Source: Apus apus (lineage: Eukaryota; Chordata; Aves; Apodiformes; Apodidae). From it: a stretch of 64,000 nt of DNA. The position numbers and the translations under genes are program-made. A model generated the notes under the pieces. That model ran no database searches. It saw only the letters and a list, made by a program, of their open reading frames with translations, and was not told the origin of the DNA. This document shows, one piece after another, positions 47,801-61,060 of the stretch; the first letter of the stretch is position 1, and every line of letters begins with the position of its first letter. The stretch is from positions 179,766,274 to 179,830,273 of the forward strand of contig NC_067282.1 in the NCBI RefSeq assembly GCF_020740795.1, in the 5' to 3' direction.

Positions 47801-49910
47801 CACACATGTACCTAAGAAAAAAAACAGTTTTTAATATGGAAAGTACAATATTCTGGTTTTTCAGTTAAAAATGGTCTGATAATGAACTTCCACCAGTGCA
47901 ATTTGTTCAGTCCTTGTAGAAGAAACAAAACAGCAGCACTGAAAGTTCTTCTGTATTTGCCAATTGCAACAACTAGCGCAGAATCATTAACATTACAGCT
48001 AAAGCAGCATGGGAAATCCATAACTAGAATGACATCTTTTATTCAGAGATTCAAGATTTTCTAGCAAATATCATACATCAAAAGAAATATGCTCCAAAAT
48101 ATAAGATGCACCTAACACAAGCTGATACAAGGATCAAGAATAATGAAAATCTGTTTAGACACGAAAGCTTATATCTTAATGTCAGTATTTTTAACTATTT
48201 AACTTCAGATGACAACACTCAGAAAAGACAAAAGATTCCTTTATTACAAAGATCCATGTAGTCTATTTTGTTATCCATAGATGTAGTCTGGAATATAGGT
48301 CTAACATGTATGTGTATGTGTACTACCTTTATGTGTAGATGAAAAAGCCAAGTGGCTGGACTTCAGAATGAATGAAGCAAAAGAAGAAACATCACTTTAT
48401 TTTAGTAAATTCCTGGATAGTTTCAAAAGACGAATCTGTTCTTTGATTTCTAATTGTTTTCATTTTCTCACTCAAACCTCATTTTGAGGGTTAAGAGAAC
48501 TCAGAGAGAAGTCAGCCCTAAAATGTAAGAAGAGGAAACATGAAGTAATGAGCTCATTGTTTGCACCATCTGAGATGCAATGATGGCAGTAGTGTCCCTG
48601 CTGTTCTCTTAAAGACAGCAAAACAATCATGGTATGTGAGGGTATGGACATCAAATATAGCGTGGAAGAAAGAACTGATGGTAAAATTGTAAGAAGATAA
48701 AATAGAGCTTTGGCATTTGAATATGCTGATATTTCTGAGGAAGGGGTATGTGGTTTTGTCCTTACTTCTTCATTCCATCAGACAAGTAGTGTTTGCCCAC
48801 AAGTAATAACACTCATAATGCACTTTCCAGTAACGTCATGTTTTGGCAGCACAAGCTAAAGAAGAAAAAGACAAAACCTGAACACAGTAAGCCTACTTCT
48901 AGCATGCTATTGTTCCTCAAAGATGTAGTAAGTTCAAAGGTTGAGTGATTTTTTTAATAAAACCACTGTTTTTGCTTGTTTCTAGTATGAGAGATTCATG
49001 ACTGTATGCCAAGGGAACCACACTACATTCCTCAAAAAGTGAAACCTATTGGCTGAAAAGCACAACCAAATCATGAAAAGTGGTACCAATTTCACCACCA
49101 GATGACAGCACTACTTATTACTAACCCCTTTTTTGACTGTTCCAGTCCTCCCTCATTTTGAAAATAAACCATACTGAGGTATTCACTCCCCAGCCCCATT
49201 CACTGCAAGAATGGAGGAAATAAAGCCAGTGGCACAAGGTGGTTTGGTGAGGTTGTCACATCAGGGAGGCTAATCTGTTGGACAAGTTAATTTAAGTCTG
49301 TGAAGGCTTATAGCTTCTGTAAAGGCACAGACAAAACCAGCTTCAGCTGATGAAATGTGCTTTGTATTGCTTTCCTCAGTCTCAGAATGATAAAGAGGGC
49401 AAGGGGGGAAGCTTTTAAAGCAGGCATCTTAGGTTCAGCTTCACAACACGATTTCTGTGAAATCAAGGCAGCAACATCATTTTGAGCCAACTTAGGACCT
49501 GACCACAAAGTGTGCTTTTGCACAAGGGGAGCAGATTGGGTTAGCTGACAGCAATAGGTGACGTTTCCATCAAAAGAAGGAAGGGCACATCAAGGATAGC
49601 TATATGAGAAAAAAGAAACAAAAAATTATTAATAATTTCATAGGATTTATGTTTACCACTATTCTAACAAAAAAGAGTTATATAAAGAGTCCAGATATTA
49701 GTGAAGAAGACACCCAGTATTACCAGAAATTATAACAAATGTGCACTTTTACTTTCAATTGTATTATTTATTTTGACAAGTCTTTTCTGAACTGTAGTTT
49801 TGCATGTTTGAGTCTGGAAAGATATTTTTCAGCCTAACACCAATAAATATCTGCTAAAGAGGAGAAGGCAAGCCAAGAATTCACTCAGAGAACAACTTAC
49901 AGAGTGAAAG

Positions 49911-49970
49911 GCTGTATGCCTTTTTTTTGCTGTATGCCACATGCTGTATGCTGTATTTTGCTGTATGCCA
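49911..49970. repeat. Short tandem-like cluster of GCTGTATGCC units
   Basis: Five copies of GCTGTAT(GC/TT) occur in 60 bp: at 49911, 49929, 49943, near 49950 and 49960. They are separated by T runs and CA. Two longer units share GCTGTATGCCAC. This looks like a local replication-slippage minisatellite. Confidence 0.7.
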
Positions 49971-52729
49971 CAGTTGACTGGAAATGTCACAAAGTAGCAT
50001 AATTGGTACTTTCAGTGCTGAACTGAGCAAGCAGTCTTGTCTTTTGACGTGTATTTAAACTAATCTTAGTTTACAACGTGTTCTGTACAACAGTAACTCA
50101 ATTAGGGGGAAAAATAATGAAAAAAAAAGAAGGAAGATATTAATACCATTTCTAATATACAACAAATCAAAATGAATTTAATTTTATAATTCTGAAATCA
50201 TCCTTTTAAAACCATTAGAACAAGAACTGTTGTAAAAACACCATGAATAGAATCAAAAGGCAGCCTAGCAGAAACAAATACATGTCCTACAGTGTTAGGG
50301 TTCTACTTTACAGCATTTACATTTCAATTCAGGTACAACAAACATTTGTGCACTTCGTAGATGTTATATGATAAGAGCTGGGGTTGTGATACTAGGGAAA
50401 GCTCAGACTACTCAGTTTTCAGCCAATATCTACTAAATAAAAACATGTTAATTAACAAAAGATGATTGATTTTACTAGGATTAATAAAGAGAAACTCTTA
50501 CTTAGTTTAAATGAGAGTTCTAAGTGAATATAGAATTAAAGATTACTACTGATAAGTCATTATTAAGAGCATTAATTATAAGTAGTATTGTACAGAATAA
50601 GTCTTTTAAATGCAAAAATCCTAAGGTGAAAAATAATGTACAAGTTAAAAATAAGTTGTTAGAATTGCCTAGAAAGATGATTATATGTTTTTGTAATAGT
50701 TTGAAAGCTTTCTGCCCCTGATTTTATTTTTTTTTTTTAAGTTGAAAGTAAGAATATTAAATAATGGTAATGGTAAAGAGTCTCCTGTATTTTGTCACAG
50801 AACTTTCAGCAAAAAAAGTCAGTGTTTGTACTGCAACACAGTGGCATGCTGTGAATAGTAACGCTAAGATTTAGTGAGTTTATTAGTACTAACAAGTTTA
50901 TTTAGTTATCAAGTCAGTTAATTAGCATTTATCAGCATAATCAGTAGGCCACATTATGTAAAGAAGGAAAGCTGTAATCTCTTTGGTCTGCCTTAAGAAG
51001 ATGGCAGATAAAAATGTGATTCCATCCCACATGCAAAACAAAGCAAGAACATATTAGCCTGATTTTCATCCCACAGTTAAAGTGCAGAAACATTGGTTTT
51101 CCAACATAGTTACCTACCAACAGTGGCTGGATTTCTACCAGTATTATCACCTCTACAAAACAGCATCACCCCAGAGCCCAGGTACCCAAAAAGATCAGAA
51201 AAGACTAATACAAATCTGGCCATAAATAAAGAATGTCACCGCTTGTGCATACCCAGTTGGTTTGAGGGAAAGAAAGGAGAAGTGGTTCAAAAGGGTATTT
51301 CCTTAACGCTGGCTGGAGTTTCAGTTAAAGAAGAAGAAATGATACTGCACTTCTAAGGAGAGAAACTTCCTATCTGTGTCTTAAACGCATTATTATTGAC
51401 TGAAGAATAGATGCTGAAAGAAATCAATAGCATAATAGTATGACCATGTCAGCAGTTTCCTTCAATATTTTCTTCAGTCTGTCATCACTGTTGCCATTCA
51501 AAAGGCCACAAAGCCTAAACACAGAGGCAGAACTCTTCCTATTACAGTCTTTTATTATTATCATACAGGATGAGCTAATTATTTTTAATATCAAACACTA
51601 GGATTACTCTCAACCCAGTTCACAGTCCTAGTTTATTCAGCGGTGTTTCAAAGCAGTTTAACAACATAATTTACTGAGATTTCTTTGGACACATAACATT
51701 TTCCTTAGCTGTATACAGAGCATATATATAAGACAGTTATATTTTGGTAACACCTTTATTTTTCTCAGTCAAATCCAGATTTTATTAAACTGATGGCCCT
51801 CAGGACAATCACACCGAATTAAGGGATGCACAAATGCTTGCCAGAGTGGGGAAGGCTTTCTTACAGAAAACCGACAGAAAAGACAGCGTAAGTAAATGTG
51901 GCTTCAAACTGTAGTCTCTGAGCTGGTTATTTGCCTTGTCCCTCCTTCTTTGACCACAGCTCCACAAGTTCTAAGCTCACTGTTATAGTCAGAACAGGCA
52001 AGGGTACACTTCCCTAAAGATTACAAAATCCCACTACATGAAGTGCAGAATTTCTGTTGTCCCTCTCCATGGCTGGATCTCCAACAGAAGAATTTAGCTT
52101 GTCACATTTATCCTTGAGTCTCCAGCACAGCTAAATTTAAGCCGCAATTACAATTTCTAAAGCAAGATTTTCATGTCAGCTACTAGTTTCATTTTCACTT
52201 TGAAAGTCACACTGAATGTTAGTCTAGTTTTCCTCTTTAAAACATTATATTTTACAAGGTAACTGAGAAGGTCCTTTTCAATTATCTTACCAGCCCTCTC
52301 TTCTCCTGCACCAAGGTCTCCATAAACCTGACTGAGAAAGTAAGCATAGCAGTATCAGTAGAGAATATTCAAGTCACATTATCCTCCCATTTCTGGAAGG
52401 CTTTGAGGCAATGTTAAGGGTAGTGTGAAAAGCAGGAAATGCTGACTCAGTATGAACAGTCACAAAACAAGAACTGGGTTTAACACGATTATGAAAGAGG
52501 ATAACACCATGACTAAAAAAAATCAGAGAAGTTAAACAAACTGACTAGGTTAGACTGATAACTCTATCCCTGTCACTGTCTGAAATTGGACTGTATGTGA
52601 TCAAGAATATAGGCCAGCAAGGAGTGTTATTTAATTCTTCGTGGTCTCTTAAATGAGTAGAACTCTTGATGTAAATGAATATATTTACAATTAAGCAGAT
52701 GTATTCCCCTTTGCTAAGCATGTCCTATG

Positions 52730-53425
52730 CAGGATGGTTAGGATGGTTACATGGATGAACCCTCACCTCTCCACAATAAACAAGGAGAGGTGACCCGTGT
52801 CATAGGGACAGCACTGGGAATCTTAAATAGGATAGATGCTGAAGTAATCATAAATAAACCAAGCACAAGTGATTTAAACAAATGAGAACACCCACTGTCT
52901 GTTAGCATCAGGAACTAACCATTCTCTTATCTGATATATTGCCTCCATGGGAAATAATTAATGAAAGGACCAGTAAGTGATTGTGGATGCACTTCATGCA
53001 GCCCAGAATAATGTTTTTCTAGATCTTGGTTGTATCCAAGATCAACTGTGGATGCAATCTGTCATAGCAGCAATTATAAGAGAAGGTGAAGAGGGCACCT
53101 TACCCACTGAAACTGGAAGGGTAATTTGGGATAATTAAACTAAATTTGAAAAGGAATTTCAAATTTGAAAAGTTAATTTTACTTATGGCCCCATCAACAA
53201 TAAGGCCACAGCCTTTGTCTTAACAATACACAATGCTTTGGTATACATGAAATGCCCGATCATTGTGTTAGGATTAAATCACAATAGGCCTATGCTCTAT
53301 CCATTAGAACATAAAGTATGGGCCCAACTAAATGGAAACAAATGGCAAACTACTGATGTTAATGCAGGAATTGTACAGGAGCAAGGTTTTATTTGTGAGA
53401 GTAACACCCAAAGTATCCAAATATA
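52730..53425 (+). pseudogene. env: Broken envelope-gene remnant of an endogenous retrovirus
   Basis: Pieces of translation in all three plus frames line up in order with the envelope glycoproteins carried by avian endogenous retroviruses. Recognisable patches include GTALGILNRIDAEV (about 52805-52846), QDQLWMQSVIAAIIREGEEG (about 53032-53091), IVLGLNHN (about 53260-53283) and EQGFICESNT (near 53380-53409). The copy is dead: a frame change near 52788, an in-frame TGA at 52883-52885 and several later frame changes and stops. The longest intact stretch is 62 codons (53238-53423). No gag, pol or flanking LTR was recognised, so it is an isolated fragment. Family assignment is from memory of avian env proteins, not from a search. 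Confidence 0.7.
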
Positions 53426-53857
53426 GATGTCCAAAGTGCCTTCATATATAGGCATCATTTGGTCTCTGATCAATGCCATAAATTCTGGATTCTGGTTTAC
53501 AGTTCTACATTAAAATAAACCATTATTAAAATAGAGTATGCAGAGTATTGCAGTATGGGGTGGGGGGAAGTGACCTTCTCTACTAGTGAGTAATGAAAGT
53601 TGAAGGCCATGTCTCCATCCTTCTGAGTCTCAACTCAATAGCTTTAACAGCACAGGGAAGACAGAAGGTAGACACAACAGCAGAAGTTGATTTGAGGCAG
53701 GATGAAGAAAGAGATGTGTTTAACAAATATTCAATCTCAAGAATCACTTGGTTTCTTCCATTTTTCTGTTTCTCTAGAATTTTTTGTGGTTGCATAGTTT
53801 TTTATTTCCTGTTAGCTAATTAGGAGCTTACTTTGTCTCTACCTACTGCCATCACGT

Positions 53858-53880
53858 TGGGGGTGGGGGTGAGAGGAGAT
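53858..53880. repeat. G-rich tract
   Basis: GTTGGGGGTGGGGGTGAGAGGAG: two G5 runs and shorter G runs in an otherwise AT-rich region. There are too few G runs for a confident G-quadruplex call. Confidence 0.5.
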
Positions 53881-54698
53881 TATTTTTTAATCACTGCTTA
53901 TTACTACAAGAATGTCTTTATCCTTGCTAATACCTTTCTGGACCATGATCCTGCAACTACCTACACTATTTCTATTTTTTCTTAAGGGCTTTTATTTATT
54001 TTGAAGGAATACTCACATTGACAACTGTTTGTAGGACTGAAGCTTTAACAATAATTGTCAAGGGCACCCTTCATTAGTGAGCTGTGAAACAAGTCCTTAA
54101 GAAGCATACCACTCTTTAGTTGTGTGACAAAGAGGTAATATTTTATGCCTATTTACGTTACTGAGAATCTACCATAAATACATTTTAAAATTTTTTGTAA
54201 TTTTCTGTTTATAAGTATAATGTATTATGAAATCTCATCATCTACTCCTGAAAACTGTAAAAATTTGGACTAGTCAAAGGACATGTAATATCTTGGAAGA
54301 CGCAAGATGACAAGCTGACATTTCTTGGCTAAAGTTAACATTCTTTAACCACCAGACCATGTTGTGGCTCCACTACTCTGGGTTGTTCCTGGATGCAGCA
54401 AAACAGTCATGCCATTCATAGGAAAATAACTCTTTCCACAAAACTTGCCAGTAATTTAAGCTACAGTGGATTGGCACTCAGGAGTTCTGTGTATTCAGTC
54501 CCTGCCCTTGCTACATTTTCCCTGTATGGCCTTGAGTAAAACATTTAATTGAGTTTCCTTGGTAAATGTAAATAATAATATTTATTTATAACTATAATGA
54601 TAGCTTTTTAATTTTGGAAAATCTTTGGGACAAAGATTACTTCAGTCTCATGGGGACAATAGCACCTCCTCTTCACTAGGACCTTTAGTTCAAACACC

Positions 54699-54730
54699 TC
54701 TTCTTCTACTATTACTACTTCTACTACTAA
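54699..54730. repeat. (CTA/CTT)n trinucleotide repeat
   Basis: CTCTTCTTCTACTATTACTACTTCTACTACTAATCC, an imperfect pyrimidine-rich trinucleotide repeat. Confidence 0.7.
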
Positions 54731-55021
54731 TCCTTTCCTTATTCTCAGTAAAAAAAAACACAGACTAAGTAATTTTATTTTTCAAGATAAGGCATGTGGC
54801 TTTGAAGCTAAAATAGAAAAAATCAGTCCTTTCTCTTGTGTAATAACCAACTAATCCATCTTAGTAGACTGACAGTTTATGGACAAGACTAGACATGCAA
54901 GTATTTTCTTGCTTGTATAAGATTTACTTTCCCAGTGTCCCTGTAACAGGCTATTCAGAAATCAATTTTTGCTTCACAGCAAAATTCACTGCAGCCTAAG
55001 TTGTGGTTTGGTTTTTTTGTT

Positions 55022-55057
55022 GGTTTGTTTTGTTTTGTTTTGTTTTGTTTTGTTTTT
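55022..55057. repeat. (TTTTG)n microsatellite
   Basis: About six uninterrupted TTTTG units, preceded by a T/G-rich run from about 55004. Likely length-polymorphic. Confidence 0.9.
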
Positions 55058-58000
55058 AACTAGAGAAATGTGTTTTCTCTATTATGTTTGCAATGTAAAC
55101 ACCCATGCAGGTTAATATTTAATCTATAATTAAAGGTTTGACAAGAGTATATAAAAGTATGGATATAGCACCTCATTTTGTCTTTTTATTGATAGAACTT
55201 GATGTTTCTATCCTTAAAATGTCTTGCTTGCTCATGTTTATGCAAAACAGATTTTTTGGAAGAGAAGAAAAAAAAGGTACTGTAACATCAGAAGGAAACA
55301 TCAAAGGACTAGTGTGAACATCTTAAGGCTTTTATCAAAGTAGTGAGGGAATGCATTAAAGCAACAATATATGTAGCTTACAAATGATAGCACTATCAAA
55401 TTCAACAGTATGTCTGTTGAACATAGAGGACAGAGGACACGTTTTACATGCATTCTTTGTTTTAAAAGAAAGATTCAAACACTGGTTTTGCTTTCAAAAC
55501 TACGAGAGAAATATTAAAAACAAAAAGAAAAAAGAAAAAATAAGTAGGCTCAGGTCTTTAGGTTGTGTCAATCAATGCAGCTGCAGTGGAGTCAGAGGCA
55601 GCAAAGCACACTTATACCTGATGACGAGTTATATTTTTTAAAGTCAGAGTCTTCAACAACAAAAAAAATAATATATTTTTAACCTCTCTGCTTTTTGCGT
55701 ATATGAGAGCTGAGGAACAGTGTACTGAGAACTGGCCTAATGAATAAGAAGTCTAGATAGTTCTAATAGCTCAGAAAAATCTGAAATGATGGAGTGTGTC
55801 TACAAAATATTTTTTTGTCAACCCTGCTTCCCAAAAGTATTTCAAGAATCTCTAAGCTAGCTTTTCTTTTCAAGGAAAATGTTGTTCATTATTTCCTATT
55901 TATCCCTAAAACTTTCATTTTTAATGCTATATTTGTACAAGCAGCATAACCACCACCAGGCAAAAAACGCCAGAACTGAATGAAATATGCACGGGCTCAT
56001 CTTGACCACAACCCCTGTGTGGAGCATAACTGAGTACTGTGTTTAAATTTATGGCTTTTGCAGCCTGACATAGGAAAAAATACAGATTATAAATCTGACC
56101 TAGGAAGACATGGCTCCTCTCCCAAACCCTGCAGTGTTAGTCCCAGCTAACCGCAGGCCTTGAGACCACAACTACTGGTCCCAGGAAGTCCACCAGCTGC
56201 TTTTAGTGTTTCACTACTGCTCATTGCCATTAAGATGTTAAAAGGCTTCATACATTGGGTGATAAGAACCATTTGCCAGTTTTACAGCTAAAATAACTGG
56301 CGGTCCATATAAAGCTAGTTCAGATAGAGCTGGGATTAAAACCTTGTTCTATGTGTGTGTGTATATATAAATACTTTGTTTTAATAGCCCAGTCTCAGCC
56401 ACAGTGTCATCTTGTATATTTAGAAGCAGGCCTGCCCCTCATAACAGCAAGACTACGTACAGAGAGGCATGGGAACAAATATTTTCCCTAACAAGAGATC
56501 TGGCTATTTGGTTAATGTAAAAAAAAATATTCTGGGTCTAGTTCTTGCAAATTATTCCCTCTGGATCATTATTACAATAGTTAAAGTTTCTGTAACCATT
56601 GAACTTTGATCAAGAAGGACAATGAAGACAGAACAAATGTTCAGCATCATTATGCTACCTTTGCATATCTGCTCCACACCCCAGTAATGGCTGTGGGTAT
56701 GTCACTCTGTGGAGGGTGATGGAGGGATGCTAAGCAGCTGCTTTCTACCAATTTGTAGCTTTTACAACATGTTCTGAGGAACTGCAGACTGTAAGTTCAC
56801 AAGCAGCTGATAATCCATGTGGAGATGTAAAGCAAGGGATAAAAATTAGCATCAGGACTTGGAAATAATGGACAGAATCGCAAACCGCAGCTGCTGCAGT
56901 TTTATTGCAAAGCACAGAATGTACTACTGTGACACTACTGTGTCATTTTTATTTGTTTCTGAATAAGGAAACTCTTTTTCAATATAGGATGTGACAGAGT
57001 TCATGTGTACTTGAGGCTCACAGCAATGCCCATGTGGCCAGAGAGTGGAAGGCTCTTTTGGAGCAGGAGATCAAAATTCAGAAAGTGGTTATTATTCTTG
57101 AAGGCATAACTCTGAAGCTCATGACAAAACCAGAACATTTGCATGTATTCATCAGTTACCCAGCCTGATTAATGCTCACTACAGCAGAGAATTGTGGATC
57201 TTTCTTTCTAATTGCTCCTCTGTGAGCCCCAATTCCAGATGTTTTTTACACATTCTAATTCTGTCATCACAAGCTCTCCCACCTCTCCACCTATTTATAT
57301 CACTTCTGAATACCATCAGGCAAAAGTTTTCCATTAAACCTTACTATTATTTATTGTGTTATAGCAACACAGATACGCTGCAGTAGAGCACAAGCATGGA
57401 ATGAAATGGAGTTCTAGCCCATCATCACCACTTATATCTACTGCCCACGATATTCACAGCCCAGCACCTGCAACCTGCTTGATCCATGCAGGTGCACTGC
57501 ATGGACACTCTGTAGTTGTGTCATTCTTAAGTCTGTGATATAACAGAAACCCCTTGGTCTATACAATTTGCAAATTCGGAACAAAATTTCAGGCTTTTCC
57601 CCATGTCTCATGTTGCTCGGGAGGCAAAATGAACTAATAATTATAACCAGCAGCTTTACAGATTTCCTGCTTTTTTAACATGACTGGAAATTGCTGAGCT
57701 CCCAGAGTGCAGCTCTGATTTTGAAATAAACTCTGAAGTTCTGGTTTCTGTAATACTGGTAAAAATCCAATGTATAGAAAACTCCTTGTTAAAGCTGTGG
57801 AAGTCAAAAGGGCTGATAAATTTTACAAACACAGGTTTCTCTTGGTCTGTTGGAGAACTTGATTAGGATGTCATAGATTTATGAAAGAAGTAATAACAAA
57901 TACAGCTCTGAACTAACAAGAAAGAGAGCAGGAATGAGAGACTGGGAATACACATTCAGTGCCTATTAATTGCCTTGCTATCTGGTCCTCCGTGCTTGTG

Positions 58001-60095
58001 GGAAGTCATGTTTTAGAAACATTCATGCAGATATCCAGCAGAGAGCACGATACCCTTTCCAGTAGGTCTACCCATATGCCTGGAACAGCTAATGAAAAAA
58101 TGTCAACTTTTTATGAATATTCAGAGTGCTTTTGTTGATAATAAAGAAGGCATTATAATAGCCAGCCATTATGTAGGCTAGCACCAACTGTTCAACTTTT
58201 CTAACAAAAAAAAAGTAATTGTGAGTTGTATTGCTCATGAAAGTGAGACAGATGTAGGAAAAGGCAGGCAGACACTGCAAACACCTGCACCCTACCTCAG
58301 GCCCCACCTGGAACACCAGTTATTTAATTACCAAGGCTTACCTCTACAACCCACACAACCTTATGCAGCATTTGCACAATAGAATTACATGTCTAAGGAC
58401 TAGTTAATGTATGCAGACAATTTTTCAGAACTGCAGTACATTTGTAGTTCTGCATCCTTCAATGTAGGAACCCTGAAACGACAGCACTCAATAAGATCAT
58501 GACCGCAAAAACTCATGTTGTCCATTTGTGGACTAGTTTACATTCAAAATGTTATCCAAAGTTTTACATTCCTGCTACAAGTATAACAGCAGAATTTGGT
58601 TTCTAAATGTACCTAAGAGGTATGGAAAACATACAAAGGCACAGTGACTCCTACCTAAGTGTGGCTCCTATTCTTCTAGAGAAAGCAGAGTGGATAAGCA
58701 CCTGTTTATGAAAAAGGCTCTCCCTGGCAGTCCCACTTGCCCTGCAAAGGATGTTTTTCATTTTTAGATTAGGAAATTCTGAATTCAGACACGTAAAGGG
58801 GTGTAGATATCATACAGCTAAACAGGCAGTGCATAACTTGAAGACATCTGCTACACCTTTCCTCCTACACCCTCCATTCCAAATGTCTCTGAGACAAGAG
58901 CAGAGGCAAGCAGACAGACAGGCATTCAGAAGATGAATTTAATTATTGCTTTTTCTGCTTGGATTTTACACACTTACCAGAATTCCTCGATATGACTGTG
59001 CAAAAGGAATCTAATTGCAATGACATAATTATGTAATATTCCAGTAATACAAAAAAATATAATAATTTTCTATAAATCAATGTTTCTATTATTATTGCTG
59101 GGTTTTTCTCTTATTCTGACCTTTTTCACTAATATTCTTCCTGTACAGGCCCTCTTTTCAGATCCAGCTCTACCATGGCACTGGCAACAGACTCTCCAGC
59201 AGGAAATGACCAAGCTGTAGAGCGGGGCAAAACAGCTGGCCTTTACTCAGCCATAAAAGAGAAAATCTCCTTCCAATCTTCCTATTCAGTAAAGCATGAG
59301 TAACCTTAAATAGTAATTTGTAAATGGTAATTTATAGGCAGTATATATACATAATATACAAATACTTAGGTATGTATTTCTCCCTGTTTCTCAAACATTT
59401 CTTCCTACAGATGGACAAATACATAGGGAGGTTTTAAAGCAGAAAAAAAGACTTGTAGTTTAGCTTAAAACTACATGCACTTGAGTTTCTTGACCTTAAA
59501 TTTATTGGCCTCAACATGTACTTTTTTTATATCCTGAAATGAAAAAGTGAGGTCTATTATTTTTATAAATTAGCTTTGCCTTCTATTTGAGACAAAAAGT
59601 CTGCCTTCTTCATGCACTTCAAATTGTGAGCTTGGTTTCCTGCTCCCTCTCACCATTCTTCCATCAGCAGGGCTCTGTAGACAACAAAAGCTCTCTCAGA
59701 GATGGGTAGGAAGAGTCAGTGCTACTAATCAATCCATGATCACAACTAAGAAAACTGCAAAACCGAGCTTTAATAAGCAGAAGAAACATCTAAATAAAAT
59801 GCAACCAAATACCTGCAGTAAGTGCATGGACCCACTAACTCCTCATGAAGTCAAAATTCTGGGGTGGGTCAAGCACTATTTAAATTCCTACCCAGTGAAA
59901 GCAAGAAACAAATCTTCAAGGGTTACATCAATAATCCTAATGAACAGACTGAGCAAACCACAATTGGAATGAGATTTTCTTCTTTATTGTGGCACTTCAC
60001 AGGATGCAAACACACTGTTAGCCTTCAGCATATGTTACACACAGAGCAGAACACTGGCTGACACACAGAAATTACAATCCTGACATCACTTTATA

Positions 60096-60535
60096 GTATC
60101 ATAGAATGGTTTGCATTGGAAAGGACCTTTAAAGGTCATCTAGTCCAACCTCCCTGCAGTGAGGGAGTTTGTCCCCATCTTTCTTATAAGCCCCATGTAA
60201 TTACTGAAAGGCTGCAATATGGTCTCCTCAGAGCTTCCTCTTCTCCAGGCTCAACAATCCCAACTCTCTCAGCCTGTCTTCATAGGAGAGGTGCTCCAGC
60301 CCTCTGATCATTTTTGTGGCCCTCCTCTAGATGCACTCCAACAGGTCCATGTCTTCCCTGTGCTGAGCACTCCAGGGTTGGACACAGTACTCCAGAGTGG
60401 AGCAGATGTAAAAATTCCACCCCTGACCTGCTGGTCTCGTTTTTGTTGCAGACCAGGATACAGATGGCTCTCTGGCCTGTGAGAACACATTGCTGTCTCA
60501 TGTCCAGCTTTTCATCCACTTCTGAAGTTGCGGGT
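60096..60535 (-). mobile_element. CR1 LINE 3'-end copy
   Basis: The plus strand reads ATCATAGAATGGTTTGCATTGGAAAGGACCT, then AAAGGTCATCTAGTCCAACC, later CTCCTCTAGATGCACTCCAACAG, CTGAGCACTCCAGG and CTGGACACAGTACTCCAG-like blocks, and AACACATTGCTGTCTCATG. This is the reverse complement of the last ~440 bp of avian CR1. It is 5'-truncated. Open frames on both strands here are CR1 shadows. Low decay suggests a relatively late CR1 insertion. Confidence 0.92.
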
Positions 60536-61020
60536 GAATGCACTTGTCACATGTCATGGAGGAAAATATTCAAATTCATGTCTTTTGGGAGTTATGTTTC
60601 ACTTTTTTTTTAGGACATTCAGTGCAAATGAACTGCTGACAAGTATGAAAAATCACCACCATGGAAAGGTACATGGGTGACAAAAGATCAGACTGTGGGC
60701 ACTCTCTGGAAAACTATCTAGGTTTATAAACGTGAAATTAGACAGGGAAGTCTAGACATAAGACAATACTAGGTCAGGCATTAAAGACCATGTGCAGAGT
60801 AAGCTAGCATTAAATTCATGCTTCTGCCATCCTAGACATCTGTTTATGCACCTGGAGAGTAAGCATGCTTTGAATTTCTTAGTCAAAATTACATTAATTA
60901 GCATGCTAACTCTCATAGATTTGTGACCTGTAGCATAAAATGCATGATAGTGTTCATCAGTTTTCGGTTTGGTTTAATCCTGCTAAAGCTGAAAATATGC
61001 ACACTAAAAAAAAGCACGAC

Positions 61021-61060
61021 AAAAACAAGAACAACAACAACAAGCTCAACCAAACAACCA
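61021..61060. repeat. (AAC)n-rich tract
   Basis: AAAAACAAGAACAACAACAACAAGC followed by further A/C-rich sequence. Simple repeat, interrupted. Confidence 0.65.

Noticed and set aside
50480..50720. AT-rich, Lys/Ile-codon-rich stretch suspected of being a mitochondrial insertion or organelle-like DNA
   Set aside because: No mitochondrial gene or rRNA segment could be recognised; base composition alone is not evidence.
60280..60613. Several overlapping open frames of 60-99 codons on both strands
   Set aside because: They fall in the minus-strand CR1 copy and its flank and are shadows of repeat sequence.
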